This document shows positions 9,522-18,337 of a DNA stretch of 64,000 nt, piece by piece (the first letter of the stretch is position 1; each line of letters starts with the position of its first letter). A program made the translations under genes and the position numbers. Source of the stretch: Lentihominibacter butyricus (GTDB lineage Bacteria > Bacillota > Clostridia > Peptostreptococcales > Anaerovoracaceae); assembly GCF_025567305.1 (NCBI RefSeq), contig NZ_JAOQJP010000012.1:36299-100298 (forward strand), in the 5' to 3' direction. The notes beneath the pieces were generated by a model. It searched no databases. It saw only the letters and a program-made list of their open reading frames with translations, and had not been told where the DNA came from.

Positions 9522-11214
9522 CGCGACCTTCCTCCTTTTCATCATCCTGCGTCTTTACCGAATAACTTCCCTTCAATCCCAGTACGAATGCATACCCGTC
9601 TTCCTGGAAGCACTTCTGATCTCCGATCATGTATATAAATCCTTCCGGCATCTGAAGCCTGCTCGAGCAGTACATTCGCATCACTATTTCTATAAACTTT
9701 TTATCATTTCCGACTGAAAGAGCATTGAGAAGCTGATATATAGTTCCGCGGAGAAAATCATCGCTTGTCAGCCCTCTGCTTTCCATCAGATTTTTCCGCA
9801 GAGCATACCCGCTGTCTCTCATCCTGTATTTATTCATAAAAGCATTACCTCCTTTGTTCTCGTTTATATGGCACTGCTGCAGCTGGATGCAGTACACCAT
9901 GAAAGCCGTTCCCAGCATACCGTCGTTTTCTATCGAAGCCTTCATCAGCCTGTTCAGCAGCGGATACTGTTCACGGTATTTCAGCAGATTCATTATGACT
10001 TCCTCATACACATTCAGGTATTCGCTGCCTATTTTGCAGAACGGATGCTCTGCCAGTTTCCCAAGGCAGCTTTTCACCGTTTTATCATTAAGGATCCTCA
10101 GTACAGGCTTGCTTATTATGCTGAAGGCATATCTGTCGCTCTCATTCGTACCTCTCATGATCACCTGTATATTTAAAAGCTCATTCGTCTTGTCTTCGAG
10201 CACCATGTTCACAACTCTTGCAAACCACGACGGATATCTTTCATCTTTTTCTTTCATCGAACTATCTTCCACCGCAGGTATTTTTTTATTGACGCCAATA
10301 ATCGTTTTTACATTGTGATTCAAATTCACAAATACGAATTTATTTCCGATAAGCTGAAAACCCAGTGGACTCATCGCATACAGGAATGCACATACCGGAC
10401 ATAGATACGCATCCACTTTCCCGTTCCAGAATGCAGATCTTTTTCGTGCCAGATCATCGGCCATTTCTTTCATAAATGCTATAGAAACCTTCTCCCCACT
10501 CTTAATAGGCATGCCGCATTCTATACATGAATCCTTAGACCTGCTGTGATCGCTTTTCAGATACTCTACGAACGGGATTCCAAAATCTTTTGCAAATATT
10601 GCTCTCATGTTTTTGTCTGCATTTTTACGATGGAGGAAACATTTTTTATCCCAAAATCTGTTTATGATGCTGTATATGATGCTTTTCATCGCAAAAGTTT
10701 CCCTGCAGATGTCATTTGAAAGGAAAACCTTGAGTCCTCTCAGTTTTTCAAGAAGCAGTGTCTCATCCATTTTGTCACTGAGTTTTTCTTTTTTCAGCTG
10801 CTCATACGCTTCCATGCATTTTACTTCATCACTGCCTGCAGCCTCTTTTATGTTTTCAAATCCTGCCTTGTAACTGTTTAACAGCAGTTTGTCATTTATA
10901 TACTTCAGCTGTTCTCTGTTTTCTTTCGTAGCTTCCCAGCTGTGGATCTCCAGTTTACTGATGCAGCTGTCGATCTTCTTTTCGATCTCAGGCAGTACTG
11001 TCGCCGGCCCTAAATATTTTACAAAAGCTTTGAAATATACGTCTGTCCAGTCAGTATCCAGTGCAAATGCCCGGTCTATCCAGAACGTATATTTATCATC
11101 AGAGATCCCGTAATCGACACCTTCTCTCGCACCGTGATTTTCGAGTGCATAATAAAGGCCTGTGATGCCTGCGTTTTTAAGAAAATCCCCAAGACTTATT
11201 TCTAAACGATCCAT
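9514..11214 (-). CDS. cas8: Cascade large subunit Cas8 (Cst1-like, type I-B)
   Basis: A 566-residue protein between cas6 and cas7, the position of the I-B large subunit. It has a zinc-finger-like pair, CIECGMPIKSGEKVS and, about 40 residues on, CPVCAFLYAMSPLG, as in Cas8b1/Cst1 proteins. The large subunit recognises the PAM and starts R-loop formation. Sequence conservation in Cas8 is low, so the assignment rests on the cysteine motifs, size and gene order. GAGGGGG precedes the ATG. Confidence 0.88.
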   Translation of the reverse strand: MDRLEISLGDFLKNAGITGLYYALENHGAREGVDYGISDDKYTFWIDRAFALDTDWTDVYFKAFVKYLGPATVLPEIEKKIDSCISKLEIHSWEATKENREQLKYINDKLLLNSYKAGFENIKEAAGSDEVKCMEAYEQLKKEKLSDKMDETLLLEKLRGLKVFLSNDICRETFAMKSIIYSIINRFWDKKCFLHRKNADKNMRAIFAKDFGIPFVEYLKSDHSRSKDSCIECGMPIKSGEKVSIAFMKEMADDLARKRSAFWNGKVDAYLCPVCAFLYAMSPLGFQLIGNKFVFVNLNHNVKTIIGVNKKIPAVEDSSMKEKDERYPSWFARVVNMVLEDKTNELLNIQVIMRGTNESDRYAFSIISKPVLRILNDKTVKSCLGKLAEHPFCKIGSEYLNVYEEVIMNLLKYREQYPLLNRLMKASIENDGMLGTAFMVYCIQLQQCHINENKGGNAFMNKYRMRDSGYALRKNLMESRGLTSDDFLRGTIYQLLNALSVGNDKKFIEIVMRMYCSSRLQMPEGFIYMIGDQKCFQEDGYAFVLGLKGSYSVKTQDDEKEEGRDE

Positions 11215-11229
11215 ATTACACCCCCTCTG

Positions 11230-11952
11230 TTACAGCAGCAGCGTCCACTTGCCATGCCCTGATGACCGCCTTGCACCCATTCCCGCCTGATACAATACGT
11301 TCAGAAGCTCTGGCGTTCCTGTCAGTTTGTACACTCCCAAGCTGGCATCCGTATTTCTGCCAAACACGGGCACGACGACTTTCTTTGCTTTTACCGGTGT
11401 TATAGAAAATCCTTCTGTAGAAACGCTTGTCCCTGTTTTCTGAAGAAAGAAATCTATATTTTCTTTGAGTGCTTCACTGAACTCCCGGTCTTCAAAGGTG
11501 TAGTACGTGTCTTTATTGTTTTCGTAATCATGTCTCCTGACAACAAGAGGGCTCATCATCTTTACCACAACTTCACGATCTCTGATATCCCTGTATCGCT
11601 GCATCACGAGTGAGACAAGTGTCATCGAATTGTTTTTCATCGGATATCGTTTTTGTACAAGTGATTTGAACCCGTTAAAAAACCGTATGAATTCGCCCAG
11701 ATCACTGTCCGAAAAAAACATCGTGAGTCTGCTGCTCCCGAGCAGTATACGATCCGCTTCAAATCTGGGCCTGTCCAGCATATATGAATATGTATACTGC
11801 TTCAGCACCGATCTGTCTTTGGCGTACATTTCGTGGAAAAATTCCTGCGATGATGCTTCTGCCGCCGCTTTTATGAAGCTGACCAGCAGTCTGTCGAGCT
11901 CTTTCGGCAGTTCAGGTTTTTCCAGCTCAAATACTAGCTTTAATTGCTGCAT
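11230..11952 (-). CDS. cas6: CRISPR pre-crRNA endoribonuclease Cas6
   Basis: A 240-residue RAMP protein ending in the glycine-rich stretch MGARRSSGHGKWTLLL, the C-terminal G-loop of Cas6. Cas6 cuts pre-crRNA inside each repeat to give an eight-base 5' handle, here predicted as ATGTAAAG. First gene of the cas operon; its ATG at 11952 has GAAAGGAG upstream and lies about 55 bases from the transcription start expected for the promoter at 12014-12042. The same enzyme could process the divergent crRNA-like RNA. Confidence 0.9.
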   Translation of the reverse strand: MQQLKLVFELEKPELPKELDRLLVSFIKAAAEASSQEFFHEMYAKDRSVLKQYTYSYMLDRPRFEADRILLGSSRLTMFFSDSDLGEFIRFFNGFKSLVQKRYPMKNNSMTLVSLVMQRYRDIRDREVVVKMMSPLVVRRHDYENNKDTYYTFEDREFSEALKENIDFFLQKTGTSVSTEGFSITPVKAKKVVVPVFGRNTDASLGVYKLTGTPELLNVLYQAGMGARRSSGHGKWTLLL

Positions 11953-12013
11953 GATTTACTCCTTTCGTTAATTATGATTATTTTGCCCGTTTTATTTGTT
12001 TGAATTTTCTTTC

Positions 12014-12042
12014 ATTATAAGCCCTCTCATGATTCTTGTCAA
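12014..12042 (-). promoter_or_regulatory. cas operon promoter (consensus sigma-70 type)
   Basis: Minus strand TTGACA (12037-12042), a 17-base spacer and TATAAT (12014-12019): a perfect consensus promoter reading into cas6. So strong a promoter suggests that expression is held down by a repressor; see the adjoining pseudo-protospacer. Confidence 0.9.
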
Positions 12043-12059
12043 CCAGATATATGTGTTTT
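12043..12059 (+). promoter_or_regulatory. Pseudo-protospacer for the crRNA-like RNA, abutting the cas -35 box
   Basis: CCA (12043-12045) is followed by 14 bases (12046-12059) that match the first 14 bases of the pseudo-spacer at 12128-12149 except at positions 6 and 12. Those are the positions that do not pair in type I R-loops. CCA fits known I-B PAMs of Clostridia. The site touches the cas -35 hexamer. Confidence 0.75.
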
Positions 12060-12073
12060 ATAACATGAGTCTC

Positions 12074-12102
12074 TTGATTTGAAATTTTATTTGTTGTATA
12101 AT
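12074..12102 (+). promoter_or_regulatory. Promoter of the crRNA-like RNA
   Basis: Plus-strand TTGATT (12074-12079), 17-base spacer, TATAAT (12097-12102). The expected start near 12108-12110 coincides with the first base of the well-conserved part of the pseudo-repeat. Confidence 0.8.
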
Positions 12103-12107
12103 CCGTT

Positions 12108-12215
12108 ATACATATTGGAATGTAAAAGATATTTGTGTATTTATCACTCAATTTAATAGCCCCATATTGGATCTCATCAGCTCCCTGCCACCACTAGTGG
12201 CGGGGAGCTTTACTA
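12108..12215 (+). ncRNA. crRNA-like regulatory RNA (CreR-type candidate), two pseudo-repeats flanking a 22-nt pseudo-spacer
   Basis: Bases 12108-12127 match the last 20 bases of the CRISPR repeat (crRNA orientation) at 17 of 20 positions, including GGAATGTAAA of the handle. A 22-base pseudo-spacer follows (12128-12149). The second pseudo-repeat (12150-12171) matches the first 22 repeat bases at about 17. A terminator hairpin follows at once. The gene has its own promoter and is divergent from the cas operon. Known crRNA-like regulators (CreR, crlRNA) load into the effector and use a short seed match to repress the cas promoter without cleavage; the short match at 12046 fits that model. Repression here is inference. 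Confidence 0.75.
12179..12213 (+). terminator. Terminator of the crRNA-like RNA
   Basis: AGCTCCC (12179-12185) pairs with GGGGAGCT (12202-12209) with an inner GCCAC/GTGGC stem, followed by a short T-rich tail. Confidence 0.8.
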
Positions 12216-12459
12216 TGCCATACATATTTTCACAGTTGAACCCCTTCCCTTTCCCTGTTATATTAATATCAAAGATCGTGCATTATGCCGCTTTCATCCG
12301 CGCCGGTTCTCCTTGCGAATGATGTGTCGAGCGGAAGCACGGAAAGCTTTCTCCCTATGGAAAAAATTATGACGTGCTCATAAAAGCATTGCATTCTCAA
12401 CATCTGCAGCGTTTTTACACTAAAATAAAGTACCGATTTTTACTACAGGGGTATGAAAT
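12216..12459. other. Intergenic stretch, no gene seen
   Basis: Between the small-RNA terminator and the LuxR promoter. No supported reading frame or RNA family was recognised. Confidence 0.5.
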
Positions 12460-12505
12460 ATGGTACCTGGGTACCATAGATTTCAGAAAGCTTAGATAGT
12501 ATAAT
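12460..12505 (+). promoter_or_regulatory. Promoter with 18-bp palindromic operator upstream of the LuxR-type gene
   Basis: ATGGTACCTGGGTACCAT (12460-12477) is a perfect inverted repeat. TATAAT lies at 12500-12505, placing the palindrome over and just upstream of the -35 position, the usual place for a LuxR-type activator site. Autoregulation is inference. Confidence 0.6.
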
Positions 12506-12544
12506 CATTCACGAAATAATCAAACAATATTGAAAGGACTGCTT

Positions 12545-13297
12545 ATGAGTCAGGAACTGTGGACGAAAGACTGGAAAAAAATCAACGATATAATACTCCA
12601 GATGAACAGCGAAAGCGACATCCTCAAGGCTTTGAACACATTTCTAGTTGATATCGAGGGACTGGTGCCTTATGAGAAAGCGTGTATATACTTTTATGAC
12701 CTTTCTGCACCTAACACTGTCAAGCATTACCTCGGTCAGGGCTTCAGCGACAAGGAGCTCAGGGATTACGAGCGTTACTACTGCAAAATCGATGACGTTG
12801 TGGACAAGATGATGCCGAACAAGGAGGTCGTGATCAAAAGCACAGAGGCTTTCGATATAGAGCAGCGAAAGGAGACTGAGTACTTCATCGATTACGTGAC
12901 TCCGGCAAACACCAAGATCTCTCTGGATACGAATTTCCGATGGAATCTTGAAAACAGGGAGTTCTGCATCGGTTCACTGGATCTGTTCCGCAATGAGAAG
13001 GACATCGATTTTTCTGAAAGGGAAGTTGAGATCTGCAGGGTATTCCAGCCTCATCTCGAGCTGAAGGCTTCGAACTACGCATTCCTGTTTGACAATATCG
13101 CTCATCAGTATTCGCTGACTAACGCCGAGCAGGATATCGCGACTATGATCCTTAAAGGCTATTCCAACGAGCAGATAGCCGAGGAAAAATGCATCACGAT
13201 ATCCACGGTCAAAAAGCATGTGACCAGGATACTGGAAAAATCCGAAACAAAATCGCGTATCGAATTCATCTGCAAGACTACCGGCAAGGGCAAATAA
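12545..13297 (+). CDS. LuxR-family transcriptional regulator with GAF-like sensor domain
   Basis: A 250-residue cytoplasmic regulator. Residues about 10-165 resemble a GAF-type or autoinducer-like sensing domain (no clear ligand motif). The C-terminal 60 residues form a LuxR/GerE helix-turn-helix: LTNAEQDIATMILKGYSNEQIAEEKCITISTVKKHV, split here only by the reader's eye into NAEQDIATMILKGYSN and ISTVKKHVTRILEKSE. ATG at 12545 has GAAAGGA seven bases upstream; a TTG five codons earlier is less likely. It is followed by an amidase and a permease on the same strand, which it probably controls. Confidence 0.8.
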   Translation: MSQELWTKDWKKINDIILQMNSESDILKALNTFLVDIEGLVPYEKACIYFYDLSAPNTVKHYLGQGFSDKELRDYERYYCKIDDVVDKMMPNKEVVIKSTEAFDIEQRKETEYFIDYVTPANTKISLDTNFRWNLENREFCIGSLDLFRNEKDIDFSEREVEICRVFQPHLELKASNYAFLFDNIAHQYSLTNAEQDIATMILKGYSNEQIAEEKCITISTVKKHVTRILEKSETKSRIEFICKTTGKGK

Positions 13298-13337
13298 ACG
13301 CAGCTGCCGGCCGGCGCAGGCAGTGCGTATCAACCAA

Positions 13338-13366
13338 TTGACAATTATTTGGAATAATTTTAATAC
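13338..13366 (+). promoter_or_regulatory. Promoter of the amidase gene with palindrome in the spacer
   Basis: TTGACA (13338-13343), 17-base spacer, TAATAC (13361-13366). The spacer holds AATTATT-TGG-AATAATT (13343-13359), a perfect inverted repeat that may be an operator. Confidence 0.55.
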
Positions 13367-13386
13367 TACTAAAAAAGGAGAACACT

Positions 13387-14280
13387 ATGAAAGACATTAT
13401 CACTGTTGCCGTGGCAAACTTCAGAGTCGATGCGGCAAACAAAGAGAGCAACCTTTCCAGAATGTGCGGATTTGCAGAAGCTGCAGCTAAGCGCGGCGCA
13501 AACCTCATCTTATTCCCTGAGATGTGTCTCTACGGTTATGACTACTACGTAGATGAAACTATCCCTCAGGAAGAAAAGATCAAAACCGCAGAAACGATCA
13601 ACGGTCCTTCATGCCAGGCGATCGCAGAGATCACAAAGAAATACGGGATCTATGTTGTTTTCGGAATGGCAGAAAAAATGGAAGAAACACCTGACGCAAC
13701 GCTTTACAACTCAGCTGTTGCAATAGGTCCTGACGGTGTTATCGGCGCTTACCAGAAGATGCATCCGTTCGAAACAGAGAGCATCTGGTGTGTAAAGGGC
13801 GAAAAGCCGTTCATGTTCGATACTCCATGGGGTCCGATCTCAGTGGGCATCTGCTTCGATACATATCAGTTCCCTGAACTCCAGAGATACTACTGCGGAC
13901 AGGGCAGCAGACTTTACCTGAACCCTACTGCAGTTATCGAGGAGATCCCTAAGGAAGGCAGCCGTCAGGCATTCATAGACTACTATGCACCTACTCTCGA
14001 ATACGGAGTTCTGTGCAATACTATCTTCGTTGCAAGCTCGAACCTCTGCGGTACTGACATCGTGGACTACTTCGGCGGCGGCAGCTGCATCATAGGACCG
14101 AAGATCACTCCGTTCTATGAGACAAACCTTCACTACTATGCAGGAAACAAGGATAATGTACAGGAAGGCATCTTCATCGAAACGATCGACCTTTCTCTCG
14201 CAGAAAGACGTCTGTTCGTAAACAAGGAGATCACTGGTGTTCCTGACTACAGACCTGACCTTTACAAAAAGTTTCTGTAA
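13387..14280 (+). CDS. Nitrilase-superfamily carbon-nitrogen hydrolase (amidase)
   Basis: A 297-residue single-domain hydrolase with the Glu-Lys-Cys catalytic triad: Glu45 in LILFPEMCLYG, Lys124 in AYQKMHPFE and Cys156 in SVGICFDTYQFPE. Members hydrolyse non-peptide C-N bonds of amides, carbamoyl-amines or nitriles; N-carbamoylputrescine amidase and aliphatic amidases are relatives, but the substrate is not readable here. AAAGGAG precedes the ATG. The APC permease starts 46 bases after it, suggesting uptake and deamidation of the same amino compound under the LuxR-type regulator. Confidence 0.88.
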   Translation: MKDIITVAVANFRVDAANKESNLSRMCGFAEAAAKRGANLILFPEMCLYGYDYYVDETIPQEEKIKTAETINGPSCQAIAEITKKYGIYVVFGMAEKMEETPDATLYNSAVAIGPDGVIGAYQKMHPFETESIWCVKGEKPFMFDTPWGPISVGICFDTYQFPELQRYYCGQGSRLYLNPTAVIEEIPKEGSRQAFIDYYAPTLEYGVLCNTIFVASSNLCGTDIVDYFGGGSCIIGPKITPFYETNLHYYAGNKDNVQEGIFIETIDLSLAERRLFVNKEITGVPDYRPDLYKKFL

Positions 14281-14326
14281 ATCGTTGTCTTAAAGAACAT
14301 GTCAATAAGAGAGGAGAAGTGTTCAA

Positions 14327-15655
14327 ATGAGTGACAATACTTTAAAACGTACTATGAAACTGCACCACCTTGTCATCTTCGGTGTAGCTTTCCTGACACC
14401 TATGATCGCATATACTATCTACGGTGTCATCGCCACTGCATCACACGGTGTTGAATCCGGTTCGATATGCTTCGCGGTAATCGCTATGCTGTTCACAGCA
14501 CTGAGCTACGGCCACATGGCCAAGGCTTTCCCTGCTGCCGGATCCACATATACATACACAAGAAAGGCTATCAACGCCAAGCTCGGAGTTGTCGCAGGAT
14601 GGATCGTACTGCTGGGATATGTGTTCTTCCCAATGGCAATATGGCTCATCGGCGCATCATACTTCAGCGCTGCTGTTCCTGCCGTTCCTTCATGGGTATG
14701 GCTCATCGGCTTCATCGTTGTTACATCACTGATCAATATCGTCGGTGTGGAAGTAGGAAGCAAGATCAACTTCATCATGGTTTCGATCCAGGTCGTTATC
14801 ATAGTAGCTTTCCTTATCTTCACTATCAAGGCGATCACTGAGGGCATGGGAGAAGGTACACTTGCATCGTTCTCACCGTTCTACAACCCTGACATCGATT
14901 TCAGCTACACGGTAGCCGGAGCTGCAGCTGCATGCTACTGCTTCCTCGGGTTCGACGCGCTGACTACATTCACAGAAGATACTATCGACCCGACAAAGAA
15001 CATCCCAAGATCGATCATACTGACACTGCTCGTATGCGGCGCGATCTTCCTGGTAGTAACTTACTTCACTCACCTCGTGCATCCTTCGTTCGACTATCCG
15101 AACCCGGACAACGCTGCATATGATATCGCTAAGCAGGTAGCTCCTTCTATCTTCGGAGGCATCTTCCTGATCGGTACTATAGCAGGTCAGTTCGCGGCAG
15201 GTCTGTCGGCTCAGGCCAGCGGCGCACGTCTGCTCTACGCAATGGGCAGAGATGGTGTACTTCCTAAGAAGTTCTTCGGAAATCTGAATCACAAGACTCA
15301 GACTCCTGTAAATGCTATCATCCTGACTGGTGTAGTTGCACTGTTCGCTGTATTCCTCGATGTTACAAAGGCTACAGCTTACATCAACTTCGGCGGATTC
15401 GTTGCATTCTTCTTCGTAAACATTTCTGTTATCGTGTACTATTTCGTAAAGCAGAAGCAGCGTTCAGTGAAAGGCTTCTTCCTGTACCTGGTATTCCCTG
15501 TCCTGGGAGCGCTTCTCTGCCTGTACCTGCTGGTGCACCTTGACAAGATCGCTATCATCCTGGGATGTGCATGGACAGTAGCCGGTATCATCTACCTGCT
15601 CGTTCTCACCAAGGGACTCAAGGAAGAACCGCCTGAACTCGGTATCGATGCGTAA
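14327..15655 (+). CDS. APC-superfamily amino acid/polyamine permease
   Basis: A 442-residue membrane protein with about 12 hydrophobic segments, beginning LKRTMKLHHLVIFGVAFLTPMIAYTIYG and including the APC signature region YTYTRKAINAKLGVVAGW and the TM6/TM8 blocks DALTTFTEDTIDP and GARLLYAMGRDG. These transporters import amino acids or amines by proton symport or exchange. GAGAGGAG precedes the ATG. It follows the amidase in a likely two-gene operon; substrate unknown. Confidence 0.88.
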   Translation: MSDNTLKRTMKLHHLVIFGVAFLTPMIAYTIYGVIATASHGVESGSICFAVIAMLFTALSYGHMAKAFPAAGSTYTYTRKAINAKLGVVAGWIVLLGYVFFPMAIWLIGASYFSAAVPAVPSWVWLIGFIVVTSLINIVGVEVGSKINFIMVSIQVVIIVAFLIFTIKAITEGMGEGTLASFSPFYNPDIDFSYTVAGAAAACYCFLGFDALTTFTEDTIDPTKNIPRSIILTLLVCGAIFLVVTYFTHLVHPSFDYPNPDNAAYDIAKQVAPSIFGGIFLIGTIAGQFAAGLSAQASGARLLYAMGRDGVLPKKFFGNLNHKTQTPVNAIILTGVVALFAVFLDVTKATAYINFGGFVAFFFVNISVIVYYFVKQKQRSVKGFFLYLVFPVLGALLCLYLLVHLDKIAIILGCAWTVAGIIYLLVLTKGLKEEPPELGIDA

Positions 15656-15780
15656 AGCACAGTGCAGCGGCAGGCAAACGTACGGCATCGCGAATACAGA
15701 TGCTATGTGCAATGCAGGCCGTATGATACAGCAAAGCTGCAGTGCAGCATAAACAAATTCTATAATATACAAAAATCATA

Positions 15781-17585
15781 GGGGCTGTCGCATTAACGAT
15801 TTAAGGTCGTTAGGGCGGTGTCCCTTTTTCATTTCTTTAAAACATTGGAATTCTAAGCTTACTCTTTGATGATCATATTGTTGTTTTGCGTATCACAAAA
15901 TACAGACACTATTCTCGTCTCTGAACTTCCGTTTCAGTTTTTTCATTTAAAATTATGCAGCTTCTTTTTCCTGTTTCAGTTCATAAAGATGCAGGTTGAG
16001 CTTATCGTTTTGGATCCTGCTATGAAGCCATCCCAGGTTATGTGACATGGCAAAGAGTATGTATTCCGCCTGCACATTGACGCTTCCACGACACAGGAAT
16101 CCAGTAAATCCACAGTCTCCTTTGATATCGGCAAAGCATCCTTCTGCCTGTATACTTCTGTTCATGCGCAGCTTTTTTCCTTCTTCCGAATCGATGAGCC
16201 GGTATTCTTCCGCCCGCAGAGCCTCAAATTTTCGTGATACGATCAGAGTCTTGTATCTTTTATCCAAAGGTTTCTTCCAGTTCTTTCCTTCAAGACATTT
16301 TGCTCTGTGAGGACATCCGTCGCATTCTTCACAGTAGTAATGGGTTTCTTCCCGGATATATCCTGAGGCTGTTTTGACTTTTCTGCTTCCCGTTTTTTTG
16401 ACAGCTTTTCCATTGCAGCAGATGTAACAGTCATGCTCTGCATCATACATCATATTTTCTTTGCGACCGATTTCCTTTGAAAATTTCCGGGTGCCGATCT
16501 GTTCATAGCTGCCAGGCTTTATGTAGGCTGCGATCCCCCTTTTCCTTAAGATAGGTCAGATTCTCTTCACTTTCATATCCGGCATCTGCTACGATCCTCT
16601 CAAACTTCATGTTCAGATTCGATTCCATGTTTTCCACGAATGGCTTTAATGTCAGTACATCTGTTGGATCAGGGAATATCCCCACAGAAACAATAAATCC
16701 GGAATTAACAGCATGCGGTACATTAAATGCAGGTTTGAGCTGTCCGTTCATCATATGATCATCCTTCATATGCATGAAAGTTGCATCATTGTCGGTCTTG
16801 GAATAACTGTTTCGCATACCGCATTTGTGGATCTTCAGCTCGTATTCCCTGATCTTTTCAAGCGCAGCTTCCAGATCCTCGATATCTCTCTGCAGCTGTT
16901 CTTTTCTGTGCCCTCGCCCGCAGACGAATTCAAGGCCCTGCTTCCGCGCAAGGGTTTTGAGAGTTTTCAGTAGCTTCTTTACATGCTTTTTCCTGACCTG
17001 CTTTTGCCATAACGGCTTAAGGTCATATCGCTGTATGATATCTCCAACCAGCAAAGCAGTTTTTCTTGAAAATCTTGCCTGATGCCTTGAAACTGCCCGT
17101 TTCCATACAAAAGTATATTTGTTTGCAGCAGCCTCGATCTTTGTTCCATCAATGAAAACTTCTGACGTGGTAAGCTGATCAAGTTCATAAAGTATGCGGC
17201 TCATCTGGGCCAGGAAGCTTTGCGCACATTTTGCAAAGTGCTTTGTTCGGAATCTTGCGATCGCGGCATGATCAGGTGCAGCTCTGCCTTCCAGAAGATA
17301 TTTGTAATTGATATCACGCCTGCAGTTTTTCTCGATGGACCTGGAAGAAATATCTTTGGCTTCATGGTATGCATACAGCATTACCTTTATCAAAGCATCC
17401 AGTTCCATTGGTATTTTCAATTGATAGTTTTGTTCGTTCAGTATATACTGTTTTCGTAAGATGTTGTGTTTGGTCATACAACTATTTTACCATACCCTGC
17501 TCACATCCTTGTGATCAGGGTAGTTTTTTTGCACGAAAAAAGAGGCTCCGCCCTAACGATCTTAAATCGTTAATGCGACAGCCCC
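15781..17585 (-). mobile_element. IS1182-family insertion sequence
   Basis: A 1,805-bp element bounded by inverted repeats of about 40 bases (outer bases GGGGCTGTCGCATTAACGAT at both ends) and flanked by the direct repeat CATA (15777-15780 and 17586-17589). It carries one transposase gene, broken by a frameshift. It inserted nine bases beyond the 3' end of ssrA without harming it. The clean target duplication and near-identical ends indicate a recent insertion. Confidence 0.92.
15953..17477 (-). pseudogene. IS1182-type transposase, frameshifted
   Basis: Two adjacent minus-strand frames (17477 to 16503 and 16453 to 15953) together give a full-length IS1182 DDE transposase. The N-terminal frame reads normally to YLKEKG, then shifts at a run of five G residues preceded by AAAA (near 16535). 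Removing one G restores IAAYIKPGSYEQIG and continues into the C-terminal frame, which has the cysteine-rich CDGCPHRAKC zinc motif and the MNRSIQAEGCFADIK catalytic-glutamate region. A slippage-dependent product is conceivable at the A4G5 run, but this family normally uses one frame, so I call it inactivated or a sequencing error. Confidence 0.85.
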
Positions 17586-17593
17586 CATAGGTT

Positions 17594-17967
17594 TGGTGGA
17601 GATGACGGGAGTCGAACCCGTGTCCGAAAGCATTTCCACGAGACTTTCTCCGAGCGCAGCTTATGTTTTAAGATTTCGCCTCTCTCAACGCCCAAAAGCA
17701 GGCTTTGAAATCAGCTATCCCGTTGTTCCCTCATGCTGCCGGGCTTTCACATGAAGTTTTCCTGTATGATCGATGCCAGGTCTCCAGCCTACAGGTGAGC
17801 CGGAGCTGACACGCACAGCTTATGACTGACTACGCAGCCATAGCCATAGGTGCGAAATTATTGTTCTTTTTAGCGTTTATATTTAAACGGCCACTTTTAA
17901 CGTAGACTTGGCGACTACGGCTCGCTTATCCGGTTTCCACACCCCCGTCGAAACCATAAACATCCCC
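17594..17967 (-). ncRNA. ssrA: Transfer-messenger RNA (tmRNA)
   Basis: A 374-base minus-strand RNA. The 5' end GGGGATG pairs with CATCTCC before the 3' ACCA; the T-arm reads GGGTTCGACTCCCGTCAT. The tag frame starts at 17874 with GCT and ends with TAG at 17830, giving AKKNNNFAPMAMAA, a typical hydrophobic Ala-Ala proteolysis tag. tmRNA rescues stalled ribosomes together with SmpB, encoded just upstream. An IS ends nine bases beyond its 3' end. Confidence 0.97.
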
Positions 17968-18019
17968 ATATCTCACTGCAGACGATCGCTCGCCTGCAGG
18001 GTTTTTCTCTGAATAATCT

Positions 18020-18325
18020 TTACTGATCTTCGTCAGCTGCTCCTGCTCTGACATCACTGATCTGCTGCTGCAGATCTGCTATGTTGTCCTCATATACCCT
18101 GATCTTCTCGCAGTACTCTCTGATCTTTTCGTTATCTATACAGTCCTGCTGGAACAGATCGTAGCAGTAGTCACCTATAGCCGCCTTTGCAGCTTTGATG
18201 TTCTGCTTTTCAGTGCTGATCTTTCCCTTGAGCTTGCCGATCTCCAGCAGCTCATTTGCTTTGCTGCCCGCCTTGTTTGCGGCAGCTCCCGCTGTTTTAC
18301 CTATTTTGTTCAAGAAACTCTGCAT
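18020..18325 (-). CDS. Small coiled-coil protein of unknown function
   Basis: A 101-residue soluble protein. The N-terminal third is Ala/Lys/Gly rich (GKTAGAAANKAGSKANELLE), followed by a predicted coiled coil (IGKLKGKISTEKQNIKAAK and EYCEKIRVYEDNIADLQQQI). No enzyme motif or membrane segment is visible. It lies between smpB and ssrA on the same strand, 12 bases after smpB, so it is probably co-transcribed. I do not recognise a family with a known role. Confidence 0.65.
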   Translation of the reverse strand: MQSFLNKIGKTAGAAANKAGSKANELLEIGKLKGKISTEKQNIKAAKAAIGDYCYDLFQQDCIDNEKIREYCEKIRVYEDNIADLQQQISDVRAGAADEDQ

Positions 18326-18337
18326 ATCACAGCCTCC

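Noticed and set aside
13840..15292. Long antisense frames over the amidase and permease genes
   Set aside because: Shadows of codon bias in strongly coding sequence; no start signals or recognisable products.
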